Assembly (NCBI GenBank): GCA_030653035.1
Contig: JAUSAB010000065.1
Span: 1 to 40,666 of the forward strand
Origin: Desulfocapsaceae bacterium
Lineage (GTDB): Bacteria; Desulfobacterota; Desulfobulbia; Desulfobulbales; Desulfocapsaceae
Length of the DNA stretch: 40,666 nucleotides
Direction of reading: 5' to 3'
Shown here: positions 34,534 through 40,666 of the stretch, one piece after another
How positions within the stretch are numbered: position 1 is the stretch's first letter
How the letters are laid out: every line of letters begins with the position of its first letter
Position numbers and translations under genes: made by a program
The notes under the pieces: generated by a model
The model's database searches: none
Told to the model about the DNA's origin: nothing
The model's input: only the letters and a program-made list of their open reading frames with translations

Positions 34534-35925
34534 TCACAACCACTGGATGAATAAATTTACAAACCATTCTCTGACCCTGGGCGGCAGAGGTCTTTTTTCC
34601 CAATCATCCCTGTGAATCTGCCTTGAATCCGCAAGATCTCGGGCAAACATCTTTTCCATTTCCACGGCAAATTCTTTGCTCAAGATAACCGCATTCACCT
34701 CGTCATTGTTTAACAAGCTTAAGAAATCCATGTTGGTTGAACCGACTGTTGCCCAGACCTTGTCAACCACTGCGGTTTTCGCATGGAGCATGGACGTACT
34801 GTGCTCATAGATCTTCACTCCCGCCTGCAAAAGCTCGGAATAATGATCCCGTTGGGCGTATAATGCCAACTTTGAATCGCTGATCCCGGGGAGGATGATC
34901 TTTACATCAACACCGCGCCCAGCAGCATCAACAAGGGCCTTTACGATCTGGTCGTCAGGGATAAAATAGGAGTTTGTTATGTGAATTGAATGCTCGGCAA
35001 AAGTGATGGCCGACACATAGATAATAAAAGGAATCCTGTTGTCCTCTCCCGGGGTGCTGCCAACCACCCGCACCAAGGTATTTCCCTCTGCCTTCATTTC
35101 AGGGAAATGGTTCTGGCTGGAAAGATCCGGCCCCTTCTGCTTCAGCCAGGTGTCAAGAAAGAGCTTCTGGAACTCAGCTACGGCCGGTCCTTCAACTTGA
35201 ATATCTGTGTCACGCCAGTGAATCGGCGTATTTCCGGTTTTCTTTCTCCCGAAAGGACGGCTCGAATAGACCTCGCTGATATTGATGCCCCCGATAATGG
35301 CAATCGTGCCGTCGATTATCAAGATCTTGCGGTGATCGCGGTGGGTCAGCGCCCATTGCCCCTTAGCCTCCAGGGGATTTATCGGATTAAATCCAACCAC
35401 CTGAATTCCACCATCGCTCAGACGCTGAAAAAAAGAAGCGGGGGTCTTGATGCTGCCCACGCTGTCATAGATAAGATTTACCTGGACACCTTCCGCCTTT
35501 TTTTTGAGCAACAAATCGGCAAATCTGCGGCCGATATCATCATCTTCAATGATAAAGGTTTCAAGGTTGATAAGATCTTTGGCCTTCTCCATTGCGGAAA
35601 ACATGGCGGCATAGGCAGCTTGGCCATCGGCAAGCAGTGTGACCTTGTTCCCCTTGGTCAGCGGACTGTCGGTGACCGATTCTACCACGGCAGTATGGCG
35701 TTCCAGAATGTCCGTCGGGTTGACTGATCGCTTCAGCCGTTCAATGATGGCCTTACTTTGGGAGGGGGAGAGCAATCCCTTGGATGAAAGGATTTGCGGA
35801 TGGTTTTGGGACGTCGGCGCCTCATCAATTATTTGAGAGACGTTCGGCAAGTTCGCACAGCCTTTGTCGAGACTCAAGAAGGAGAGAAACAAAAAAATCA
35901 ACAAGAGAGGCTTGGCATTTTTCAT
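34534..35925 (-). CDS. Cardiolipin synthase-like phospholipase D protein
   Basis: This 463-residue protein has two HKD catalytic motifs: His198-Lys200-Asp205 in DHRKILIIDG, and His381-Lys383-Asp388 in HAKTAVVD, each followed by the family GS/N motif (GGINIS, GSTNMD). A hydrophobic N-terminus (6-19) ends in GC at 22-23, an imperfect lipobox, so it is membrane-associated. This is the Cls/PLD family that joins two phosphatidylglycerols to make cardiolipin, or transfers phosphatidyl groups. Gene order suggests an operon with the tpiA and GH13 genes, with a terminator following at 34447. A GGAGG site lies about 10 bases before the start. Confidence 0.9.
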   Translation of the reverse strand: MKNAKPLLLIFLFLSFLSLDKGCANLPNVSQIIDEAPTSQNHPQILSSKGLLSPSQSKAIIERLKRSVNPTDILERHTAVVESVTDSPLTKGNKVTLLADGQAAYAAMFSAMEKAKDLINLETFIIEDDDIGRRFADLLLKKKAEGVQVNLIYDSVGSIKTPASFFQRLSDGGIQVVGFNPINPLEAKGQWALTHRDHRKILIIDGTIAIIGGINISEVYSSRPFGRKKTGNTPIHWRDTDIQVEGPAVAEFQKLFLDTWLKQKGPDLSSQNHFPEMKAEGNTLVRVVGSTPGEDNRIPFIIYVSAITFAEHSIHITNSYFIPDDQIVKALVDAAGRGVDVKIILPGISDSKLALYAQRDHYSELLQAGVKIYEHSTSMLHAKTAVVDKVWATVGSTNMDFLSLLNNDEVNAVILSKEFAVEMEKMFARDLADSRQIHRDDWEKRPLPPRVREWFVNLFIQWL

Positions 35926-35949
35926 CTATTTCTTGCCTCCGGCAGGTTC

Positions 35950-35979
35950 AAGGCTGAATTGCCGATAAAATTCAGCCTT
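35950..35979. repeat. 11-bp perfect hairpin between tpiA-like gene and cls
   Basis: AAGGCTGAATT (35950-35960) and its exact complement (35969-35979) enclose an 8-nt loop. No T-run follows, so it is a weak candidate terminator or mRNA-processing hairpin between two same-strand genes. Confidence 0.55.
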
Positions 35980-35990
35980 GTACAAACAGC

Positions 35991-36707
35991 CTATTTTTTC
36001 TCCATGCCCTTCGCCATGCCCTTCGCCATGTGCTCACAGATAGCAAGAAAAGAATCCACATCCAGGCTGGCCTGACCGACAAAAAGCCCTGACAGTTCTG
36101 GTAGCTGTGTATAATCACTGACATTATGTGGCTCAAGGGAACCGCCATAAACAACCGGTCTGCCATGTGAAATCCGGGAAAGAGAACGAGCTGTTGCGGC
36201 AGCTTGTATGGGTGGCTCGGGAATCCTCGCTGTCATTGCATCGACCGGGCCATAGGCGATAATCATTTCCTTGCTGTCACTGTCGTTTACGGCCAGGAGC
36301 TGAGAAGCGCCATAGGGTTGATCGACGCACATAATAGGAATCAGGCCGACGTCCACCGCCTCGCTCATCTTTCCGGCAACATCATCCACGGTTTCATGAA
36401 AATAGAGTCTTCGTTCGGAGTGGCCAAGAATGACATACTCAACGAGATCCTTGACCATATCGGCGGCCACAGCCCCGGTATAGGAACCTTTGGGAAAAGG
36501 TGAAATATCCTGGGCGGCAAGGGACACATTTTTCAGGCCCAAGGTCTTGAGTGTGTGCGCGAGAGATTGCAAGCAGATAAAGGAGGGGGCAACGATGATG
36601 GTAAGTCCCTCCACCGGACGATAACGTCTGGCAAACGCCTCAAACCAGCGTTGGGCCTCTTCATTTCCCTTGTTACACTTCCAGTTGGCAATCACATATT
36701 TTTTCAA
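35991..36707 (-). CDS. Triosephosphate isomerase homologue lacking catalytic Glu
   Basis: In this 238-residue TIM-barrel protein the substrate-binding NWK motif (Asn8, Lys10) and His96 of GHSERR are present. In the loop-6 motif, family AYEPVWAIGTG, the catalytic Glu is replaced: IIAYGPVDAMTAR, with Gly153 (GGC codon at 36251-36249). Other conserved Glu are also missing: TGAVAADM in place of TGEVSA-type, and CVDQ in place of CVGE. The GTG of the loop is absent. The phosphate-binding YGGS is kept. It may be an inactive or repurposed TpiA. The C-terminus contains a 12-bp repeat coding MAKGMAKG. It lies between a GH13 gene and cls. A real tpiA probably exists elsewhere. Confidence 0.85.
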   Translation of the reverse strand: MKKYVIANWKCNKGNEEAQRWFEAFARRYRPVEGLTIIVAPSFICLQSLAHTLKTLGLKNVSLAAQDISPFPKGSYTGAVAADMVKDLVEYVILGHSERRLYFHETVDDVAGKMSEAVDVGLIPIMCVDQPYGASQLLAVNDSDSKEMIIAYGPVDAMTARIPEPPIQAAATARSLSRISHGRPVVYGGSLEPHNVSDYTQLPELSGLFVGQASLDVDSFLAICEHMAKGMAKGMEKK

Positions 36708-36916
36708 TATTCCACTCCTTTTTTGACAGAGATGTTGAGGCTCTTCGCTGCGACAAAGCCGCTGTAAAAAAATAACATGGCCATCTTAATGCCCGGAGCG
36801 GCTCCTTGTATGTTGTTATCGGCCAGACGCCACTCAAAGAAACAGCCGGTAATGATTGGCAGTTTCTTTGAAGCGGCATAAGAATCCGTCAATGAAATGC
36901 GCAAAAACAGCCTTGC
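36704..36916 (-). other. Unrecognised open frame upstream of the tpiA-like gene
   Basis: The minus-strand frame open from 36916 ends at 36704, overlapping the isomerase start by four bases. It reads protein-like (LPIITGCFFEWRLADNN and MAMLFFYSGFVAAKSL) but has only TTG-type starts and no ribosome site. It may be a gene remnant or a decayed N-terminal part of another protein; it is kept here for its composition only. The rest of 36708-36950 shows no other gene. Confidence 0.3.
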
Positions 36917-36950
36917 TCATTTCATAACGGCTTCTAAATACCTGACGAAC

Positions 36951-38738
36951 TTATTGCGAAAAAATCAGGACGCTGTAGGGGCCAATGGAGACCGTTGCCT
37001 GCCAGGGTAGTCCGTCGCAGTCGGCCGCCTCGGCGATAACGTCCGTGCTCGGATGGTTTTTGAAATCGTCATTGTAACCGTGCCAATCGCTATTGAAGCG
37101 GAGCTTCCAGATCCCTGCAGCCGGGAAGCCGATGACGTAGCCCTCTTGAGGCTCATGCAAGAAATTGGCAACGACGACAACATCATCCGCCGGTCCGCCC
37201 TTGTCCCAACGGTGAAAGGCGATGACCTTCCGTTCATCGTGCAGATGATAGACCTGGGTGGACTGCCCGCAGAGGCCGCGCGTGAATCCGTCACGGTTGA
37301 GCCGGAGCCGGATGAGATCACGGTACAGCCGAACGATGCCATGAAACTCATCACGTTGATCCCAATCAAGAGGGACCGTATCACGGAACCATTCTCCTTC
37401 CAGGAATTCCTGCCCCTGAAAAAGCATGGGGATGCCGGGAGCGGTAAAGACCATAGCGGCGGCCAGCGTCGAACGTTTCTGCGCATACCAGCCTTTAGGG
37501 TCCTTCGGGCTGATCTCTTGGGGAACACGGGCCTTACCGTTCGCCACCTCGTCGTGCGATTCGCTGTAGATGACCCGGTCGAAGGCGTCATCGTTATAGC
37601 GGTAGCTGATGGCATGGCGGATGGCGGCGAGCGAGCGTTGCTCGTCATCGGGGGTAATCACCGCCTGGCGGATGGGATGGACGAACATGGCATCCCACTG
37701 TGAGCCAAACCCGGCGCCGCCGGCACCAACATCCTTGGTGAGCCACTTATTACTTTGCAGATCCTCAGCAATCGTGATCCTGCCGGGGTATTTCTGCGCA
37801 ACTTGGTCGTTGATCCATTGGAGCAGGCTCCAGCCCTCAGGCAGATCCTGGGCGTCGGAACCGTCGACGGTGCGGATGAATTGGGTGCAATCGAAGCGGA
37901 GGCCGTCAACGTGGTATTCCTCAAACCACATCAGAATATTATCGAGGAGGTATTGACGAACCTGGCCGCGTCCGTAATCGGGCCGAGTTTCTCCCCACGG
38001 TGTTTTGGCCCGGTCGTCATTGTAAAAATAGATCCCGCCGCGATTGTTCTCGCTCCAGCCGTCAAACTGCCAAAGATCGAGGTCGCCGGGACCCAGATGA
38101 TTATAAACAACATCCAGAACCACCGCGATACCCTCCTGATGGGCGCGCTTGACGAACTTTTTAAAGGCCAACGGGCCACCGTAGGCAACCTCCACCGAGA
38201 AAATATGGGCGGGATTATACCCCCACGAACGCTCTCCTGCAAACTCACACACCGGCATGACCTGAATCGTATTAACACCGAGCTTTTTCAAATGCCCCAG
38301 ACGCGACGACACCGAGGAAAACTTGCCCGGATGGTTGACGTCCTCCTGATCGTTGAAGGTGCCGACATGCAGTTCGTAAATGACAAGCTCGTTCCACGGC
38401 GCAAGCTGGAAATCGTCCCCTTGCCAGTCAAAGCCCGGATCATGAACAATGGCGTTGCCCACTGAGTTCGTCACCTCACGGGCATAGGGATCGATACGCT
38501 TGAATTCGCCGTTCGGTGTGGACAGGAGAAACCGATACTGATCGCCGACATGAGCCTCGGCCACATTGGCGTACCAGTAGCCATTCTCCTCCGCTTGCAG
38601 GGGATGCCTGGCGCCATCCCAATCATTGAATGAGCCGATGACGGATACTCGTTGCGCATGAGGCGCCCACACACGGAAGGCAACTCCCTGCCCATGCAGA
38701 ATCGATCCCATGCCTTTGATCTTGCTTTCATCGCTCAT
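36951..38738 (-). CDS. GH13 glycosidase, glycogen branching enzyme-like
   Basis: This is a 595-residue protein. The N-terminal CBM48/isoamylase-N domain (about 12-95) is marked by FRVWAPHAQRVSVIGSFNDW. The GH13 barrel has region I DVVYNH (Asp209, His214), region II GLRFD with nucleophile Asp283, region III IAEDL with acid Glu325, and region IV SESHDE with His395/Asp396, the pattern of branching enzymes and related trehalohydrolases. A C-terminal beta domain ends SVLIFSQ. It likely acts on alpha-glucans in the cytoplasm. AGAGGAGG lies just before the ATG. It is first of a minus-strand run with the tpiA-like and cls genes. Branching versus hydrolase activity is not settled from sequence. Confidence 0.85.
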   Translation of the reverse strand: MSDESKIKGMGSILHGQGVAFRVWAPHAQRVSVIGSFNDWDGARHPLQAEENGYWYANVAEAHVGDQYRFLLSTPNGEFKRIDPYAREVTNSVGNAIVHDPGFDWQGDDFQLAPWNELVIYELHVGTFNDQEDVNHPGKFSSVSSRLGHLKKLGVNTIQVMPVCEFAGERSWGYNPAHIFSVEVAYGGPLAFKKFVKRAHQEGIAVVLDVVYNHLGPGDLDLWQFDGWSENNRGGIYFYNDDRAKTPWGETRPDYGRGQVRQYLLDNILMWFEEYHVDGLRFDCTQFIRTVDGSDAQDLPEGWSLLQWINDQVAQKYPGRITIAEDLQSNKWLTKDVGAGGAGFGSQWDAMFVHPIRQAVITPDDEQRSLAAIRHAISYRYNDDAFDRVIYSESHDEVANGKARVPQEISPKDPKGWYAQKRSTLAAAMVFTAPGIPMLFQGQEFLEGEWFRDTVPLDWDQRDEFHGIVRLYRDLIRLRLNRDGFTRGLCGQSTQVYHLHDERKVIAFHRWDKGGPADDVVVVANFLHEPQEGYVIGFPAAGIWKLRFNSDWHGYNDDFKNHPSTDVIAEAADCDGLPWQATVSIGPYSVLIFSQ

Positions 38739-38914
38739 ATTGAATACCTCCTCTTGCTACGACCGTCACGAATGACCTGACGCACCAATCAGTCGTGTGC
38801 TTAACAAATCGGTTTATTTTCTTTTGGTTCAATTATTCGGAAGACAGCGCCGGTATTGCTTTGCCAGAAAACTTCATATCACCAGCCTCCTCTCTGCATT
38901 AATTTTTTTATGAA

Positions 38915-39244
38915 TCAACTTCTTTTTCTTACGGTATTAACAGCCTCGATCCCTTCAGAACCCGAGATCGTAACGATTTGAATTTTCAATGGTTCACTCA
39001 AAAGGCTCTTTATTCCAAGCAACACGCTGAATCTATCGGATCGTATATGACGGTCCAGATGATGACGAGTCTGCCATTCCGAAATCAGGTTGAAGACATT
39101 TTCGTCTTCGATATCAGCAAAGATACCATAGCTCAGACAACCCTTTTCCTTTTCCGGCAGCTCAATCAATGAAAGCAAGGTTAGCAAAACTTCTTTTTGT
39201 TTTTCCGGAAGCACGTTTATGATTGTTCTGACCATGATCATCAT
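38915..39244 (-). CDS. Antibiotic biosynthesis monooxygenase (YgiN-like) domain protein
   Basis: This 109-residue protein has one ABM/dimeric alpha-beta barrel: IINVLPEKQKEVLLTLLSLI, KGCLSYGIFADIEDENVF, LISEWQTRHHLDRHIRSDRF. The residue pattern matches putative quinol monooxygenases of the YgiN group, small cytoplasmic homodimers. The start could be Met 1, 2 or 4 (ATGATGATCATG). It is alone on the minus strand between the GH13 gene and the 110-residue secreted gene. No ligand is evident. Confidence 0.8.
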   Translation of the reverse strand: MMIMVRTIINVLPEKQKEVLLTLLSLIELPEKEKGCLSYGIFADIEDENVFNLISEWQTRHHLDRHIRSDRFSVLLGIKSLLSEPLKIQIVTISGSEGIEAVNTVRKRS

Positions 39245-39343
39245 CGGCTCTATTCCTCGTTAGTTGATGTTCGGCCTTTTACTTTTAATTGATCTAAGGT
39301 TCCAGGTGCGAAGACGCCGCAGTGTTAAATAGCATTGTCCCGA

Positions 39344-39676
39344 TCAGCGTACCCGCCCGCCACCAGCTCCCATATTGCCACCCCTAATAGGAGGTTCAGC
39401 AGGAAGAATCACACCACGTGCTTTAGCTCGTATTACCATGACATTGTGATGTTTCTTGCGAATTCGTTCTCGCTCTTCAGCAGTTTTTGCATCCTGCATT
39501 TTATCGCGATATTCGATGCGCTCTTGTGGCGTCATAAGTTGATAGCCATAGATGCGCTCTTGTTGTTCTCTTTGAGCATTTTCTCCGACCGACGTTAGGT
39601 CAGCCGCCACCACGAACCCAGCATACAAAGACAGCGCAATGGTTAAAACGGACAACATTAATGGTCGCTTCATCAT
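39344..39676 (-). CDS. Small secreted protein with charged helical core
   Basis: This 110-residue protein has a signal peptide (1-24, VVA-A). The mature part is a charged helical segment (LMTPQERIEYRDKMQDAKTA, then EERERIRKKHHNVM). It recalls small periplasmic proteins with a MTPQER-type motif, loosely like the Spy/CpxP helical group (uncertain). It ends in a Gly-rich Arg tail (IRGGNMGAGGGRVR). AAGGAGG is upstream of the ATG. It is probably periplasmic. Function unknown. Confidence 0.75.
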   Translation of the reverse strand: MMKRPLMLSVLTIALSLYAGFVVAADLTSVGENAQREQQERIYGYQLMTPQERIEYRDKMQDAKTAEERERIRKKHHNVMVIRAKARGVILPAEPPIRGGNMGAGGGRVR

Positions 39677-39828
39677 TGTGACCTCCTTATCAATACGGGT
39701 TCTTCAATTTGCACCCATAGCCACTGCAACCTGTCAATGGCGGCACATCACTGCTTTGTTCAGTCTTTTTTCCCGCCCATTCCCCGAATAGTATCCGATT
39801 AAATATCAGAAGGACTCCGCCCCATCAT

Positions 39829-40629
39829 TTACATATTTCTCTTATGCAGCAATAATAAACGCCAGGGTTGATCAGTGAATATGTGGGTAGTTGGTGGCGG
39901 CTGCTTTGTAAGGGTATTGGCGTCTAAGGTAACCGCGGCATTCCGTGCCAACGCTCTGCCATCCAGCCTTGCACCGGTCTTGACTGAGATCGCAGTCAAT
40001 GCCAAGATGTTTCCTTTGACGACAGAGGTCGTTCCCAGAGTCGCTGAACTGCCGACCTGCCAAAAAATATTGCAGGCCTGGGCGCCGCCGGCCAGAATTA
40101 TCTGCCGGCCATTGCCCACAACGAGTGTGGACGCCATCTGGAAGATCCAGACAGCATTCGGGTCGCCTTGGGCGTCGAGCGTAAGATCTACTGACGTTAT
40201 GTCAAACGAACCCGGTGCAGATTTATAGAGGCCAGGGGCCAGGGTCTTGCCACCGAGTTCTCCCGCGGAGACAATCACATTGAGTGTCCGTCCAGCGGCA
40301 TCATTATAGGCAACAGTTAAGGCCCCTTGGGCCTGTTTGGCAATAGGATTGCCCAGATATACCGTCCCGTTCACTTTTACGGGCTGAGCTCCAACCACAA
40401 AAGTAGTGCCTGGCCACACTCCGACATTTCCATTAATCGTGCCGCCAGAGGTGCTGGTAATTGTAGTACCAGCCAGAGCCGCGAAAGAATCTGCCCACCC
40501 AAGGTTTACCGGAGCTTGACCTGCCATCGCATCTTGGTGCGGGAAAAACAAAACAACCGCAAGGACAAGGCCCACTTGCATCCATTTTGCCTTCTTCACT
40601 ACCAGGAGTGACGTAGACATTGTTTTCAT
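39829..40629 (-). CDS. DUF3494 ice-binding-family protein
   Basis: This 266-residue protein has an extended signal peptide (about 1-36, AMA-G). The DUF3494 fold, a discontinuous beta-solenoid, follows: LGWADSFAALAGTTITSTSG, GTINGNVGVWPG, LAPGLYKS, NAVWIFQMASTLVVGNG, ACNIFWQVGSSATLGT, and KTGARLDGRALARNAAVTLD. It is recognised as an ice-binding-protein-like adhesin family found in many bacteria, not only cold-adapted ones. The extreme C-terminus (QPPPTTHIFTDQPWRLLLLH) is unusual: no PEP-CTERM or LPXTG-type anchor is visible. AAGGA precedes the ATG at 40629. The 150 bp on its 3' side are gene-free. Confidence 0.9.
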   Translation of the reverse strand: MKTMSTSLLVVKKAKWMQVGLVLAVVLFFPHQDAMAGQAPVNLGWADSFAALAGTTITSTSGGTINGNVGVWPGTTFVVGAQPVKVNGTVYLGNPIAKQAQGALTVAYNDAAGRTLNVIVSAGELGGKTLAPGLYKSAPGSFDITSVDLTLDAQGDPNAVWIFQMASTLVVGNGRQIILAGGAQACNIFWQVGSSATLGTTSVVKGNILALTAISVKTGARLDGRALARNAAVTLDANTLTKQPPPTTHIFTDQPWRLLLLHKRNM

Positions 40630-40666
40630 TGTGCGTCCTTTTTGGAGTTATTATGAGAGGTTACCG

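Noticed and set aside
36704-36904. 66-residue ORF before the tpiA-like gene as a confirmed gene
   Set aside because: It needs a TTG start with no ribosome site; kept only as an unrecognised open frame at low confidence.
1-40666. CRISPR array, rRNA operon, prophage structural genes or reverse transcriptase
   Set aside because: No regularly spaced short repeats, rRNA segments, phage morphogenesis proteins or RT motifs were seen in the translations or sequence.

Overview
The window looks like a chromosomal stretch of an anaerobic, sigma-54-rich bacterium, most likely a Desulfobacterota member of the sulfate-reducer type. This is inferred from a two-iron superoxide reductase (desulfoferrodoxin), a rubrerythrin-like diiron protein, a fused gamma-alpha 2-oxoacid:ferredoxin oxidoreductase, very large PAS-rich hybrid histidine kinases, sigma-54 activators and two good -24/-12 promoters. 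No rRNA, complete tRNA or CRISPR array was seen.

Region 1 (1-3307) is the right end of an integrated genomic island. It holds a degenerate sigma-54-activator-like AAA+ protein running off the left edge, a HicAB toxin-antitoxin pair, and a tyrosine integrase. It ends at a 3' fragment of tRNA-Gln(CUG), which is the attachment-site scar. Region 2 (3320-9050) carries the tRNA terminator, an IS5-type transposase remnant, and an envelope-stress gene set: a sigma-54 promoter, a BON lipoprotein, a tiny lmo0937-type membrane protein, a frameshifted coiled-coil gene, an AAA+ ATPase, a BON-DUF1207 outer-membrane protein and a second predicted outer-membrane barrel. It ends at a strong terminator.

Region 3 (9505-13869, minus strand) is redox metabolism and oxygen defence: korB and korA, a monohaem cytochrome c, a ferritin-like protein, desulfoferrodoxin, and a small gene with an apparent frameshift. 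Region 4 (13992-33328, minus strand) is a signalling block. A 1457-residue hybrid kinase is coupled to a REC-sigma-54 activator. A paralogous PAS-sigma-54 activator follows. A 1348-residue hybrid kinase is coupled to a REC-histidine kinase, and a 683-residue hybrid kinase lies beyond. One PAS module of about 142 residues occurs five times in the two big kinases. A 202-bp MITE-like element sits just upstream of one of them. Two DUF1566 proteins (one fused to an alpha/beta hydrolase) and a DUF1003 membrane protein are interspersed.

Region 5 (33433-40629, minus strand) holds two small secreted proteins with related threonine-rich tails, a phospholipase-D-type cardiolipin synthase, a triosephosphate isomerase homologue lacking its catalytic glutamate, a GH13 branching-enzyme-like protein, a YgiN-type monooxygenase, a small periplasmic protein and a DUF3494 ice-binding protein. 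Inferred overall theme: sensing (PAS, two-component, sigma-54) linked to envelope and oxidative stress output. The best leads are the sigma-54 promoters in front of small stress lipoproteins, the repeatedly copied PAS module, the domain-swapped sigma-54 activators, and the island-borne activator-like ATPase without a GAFTGA loop.
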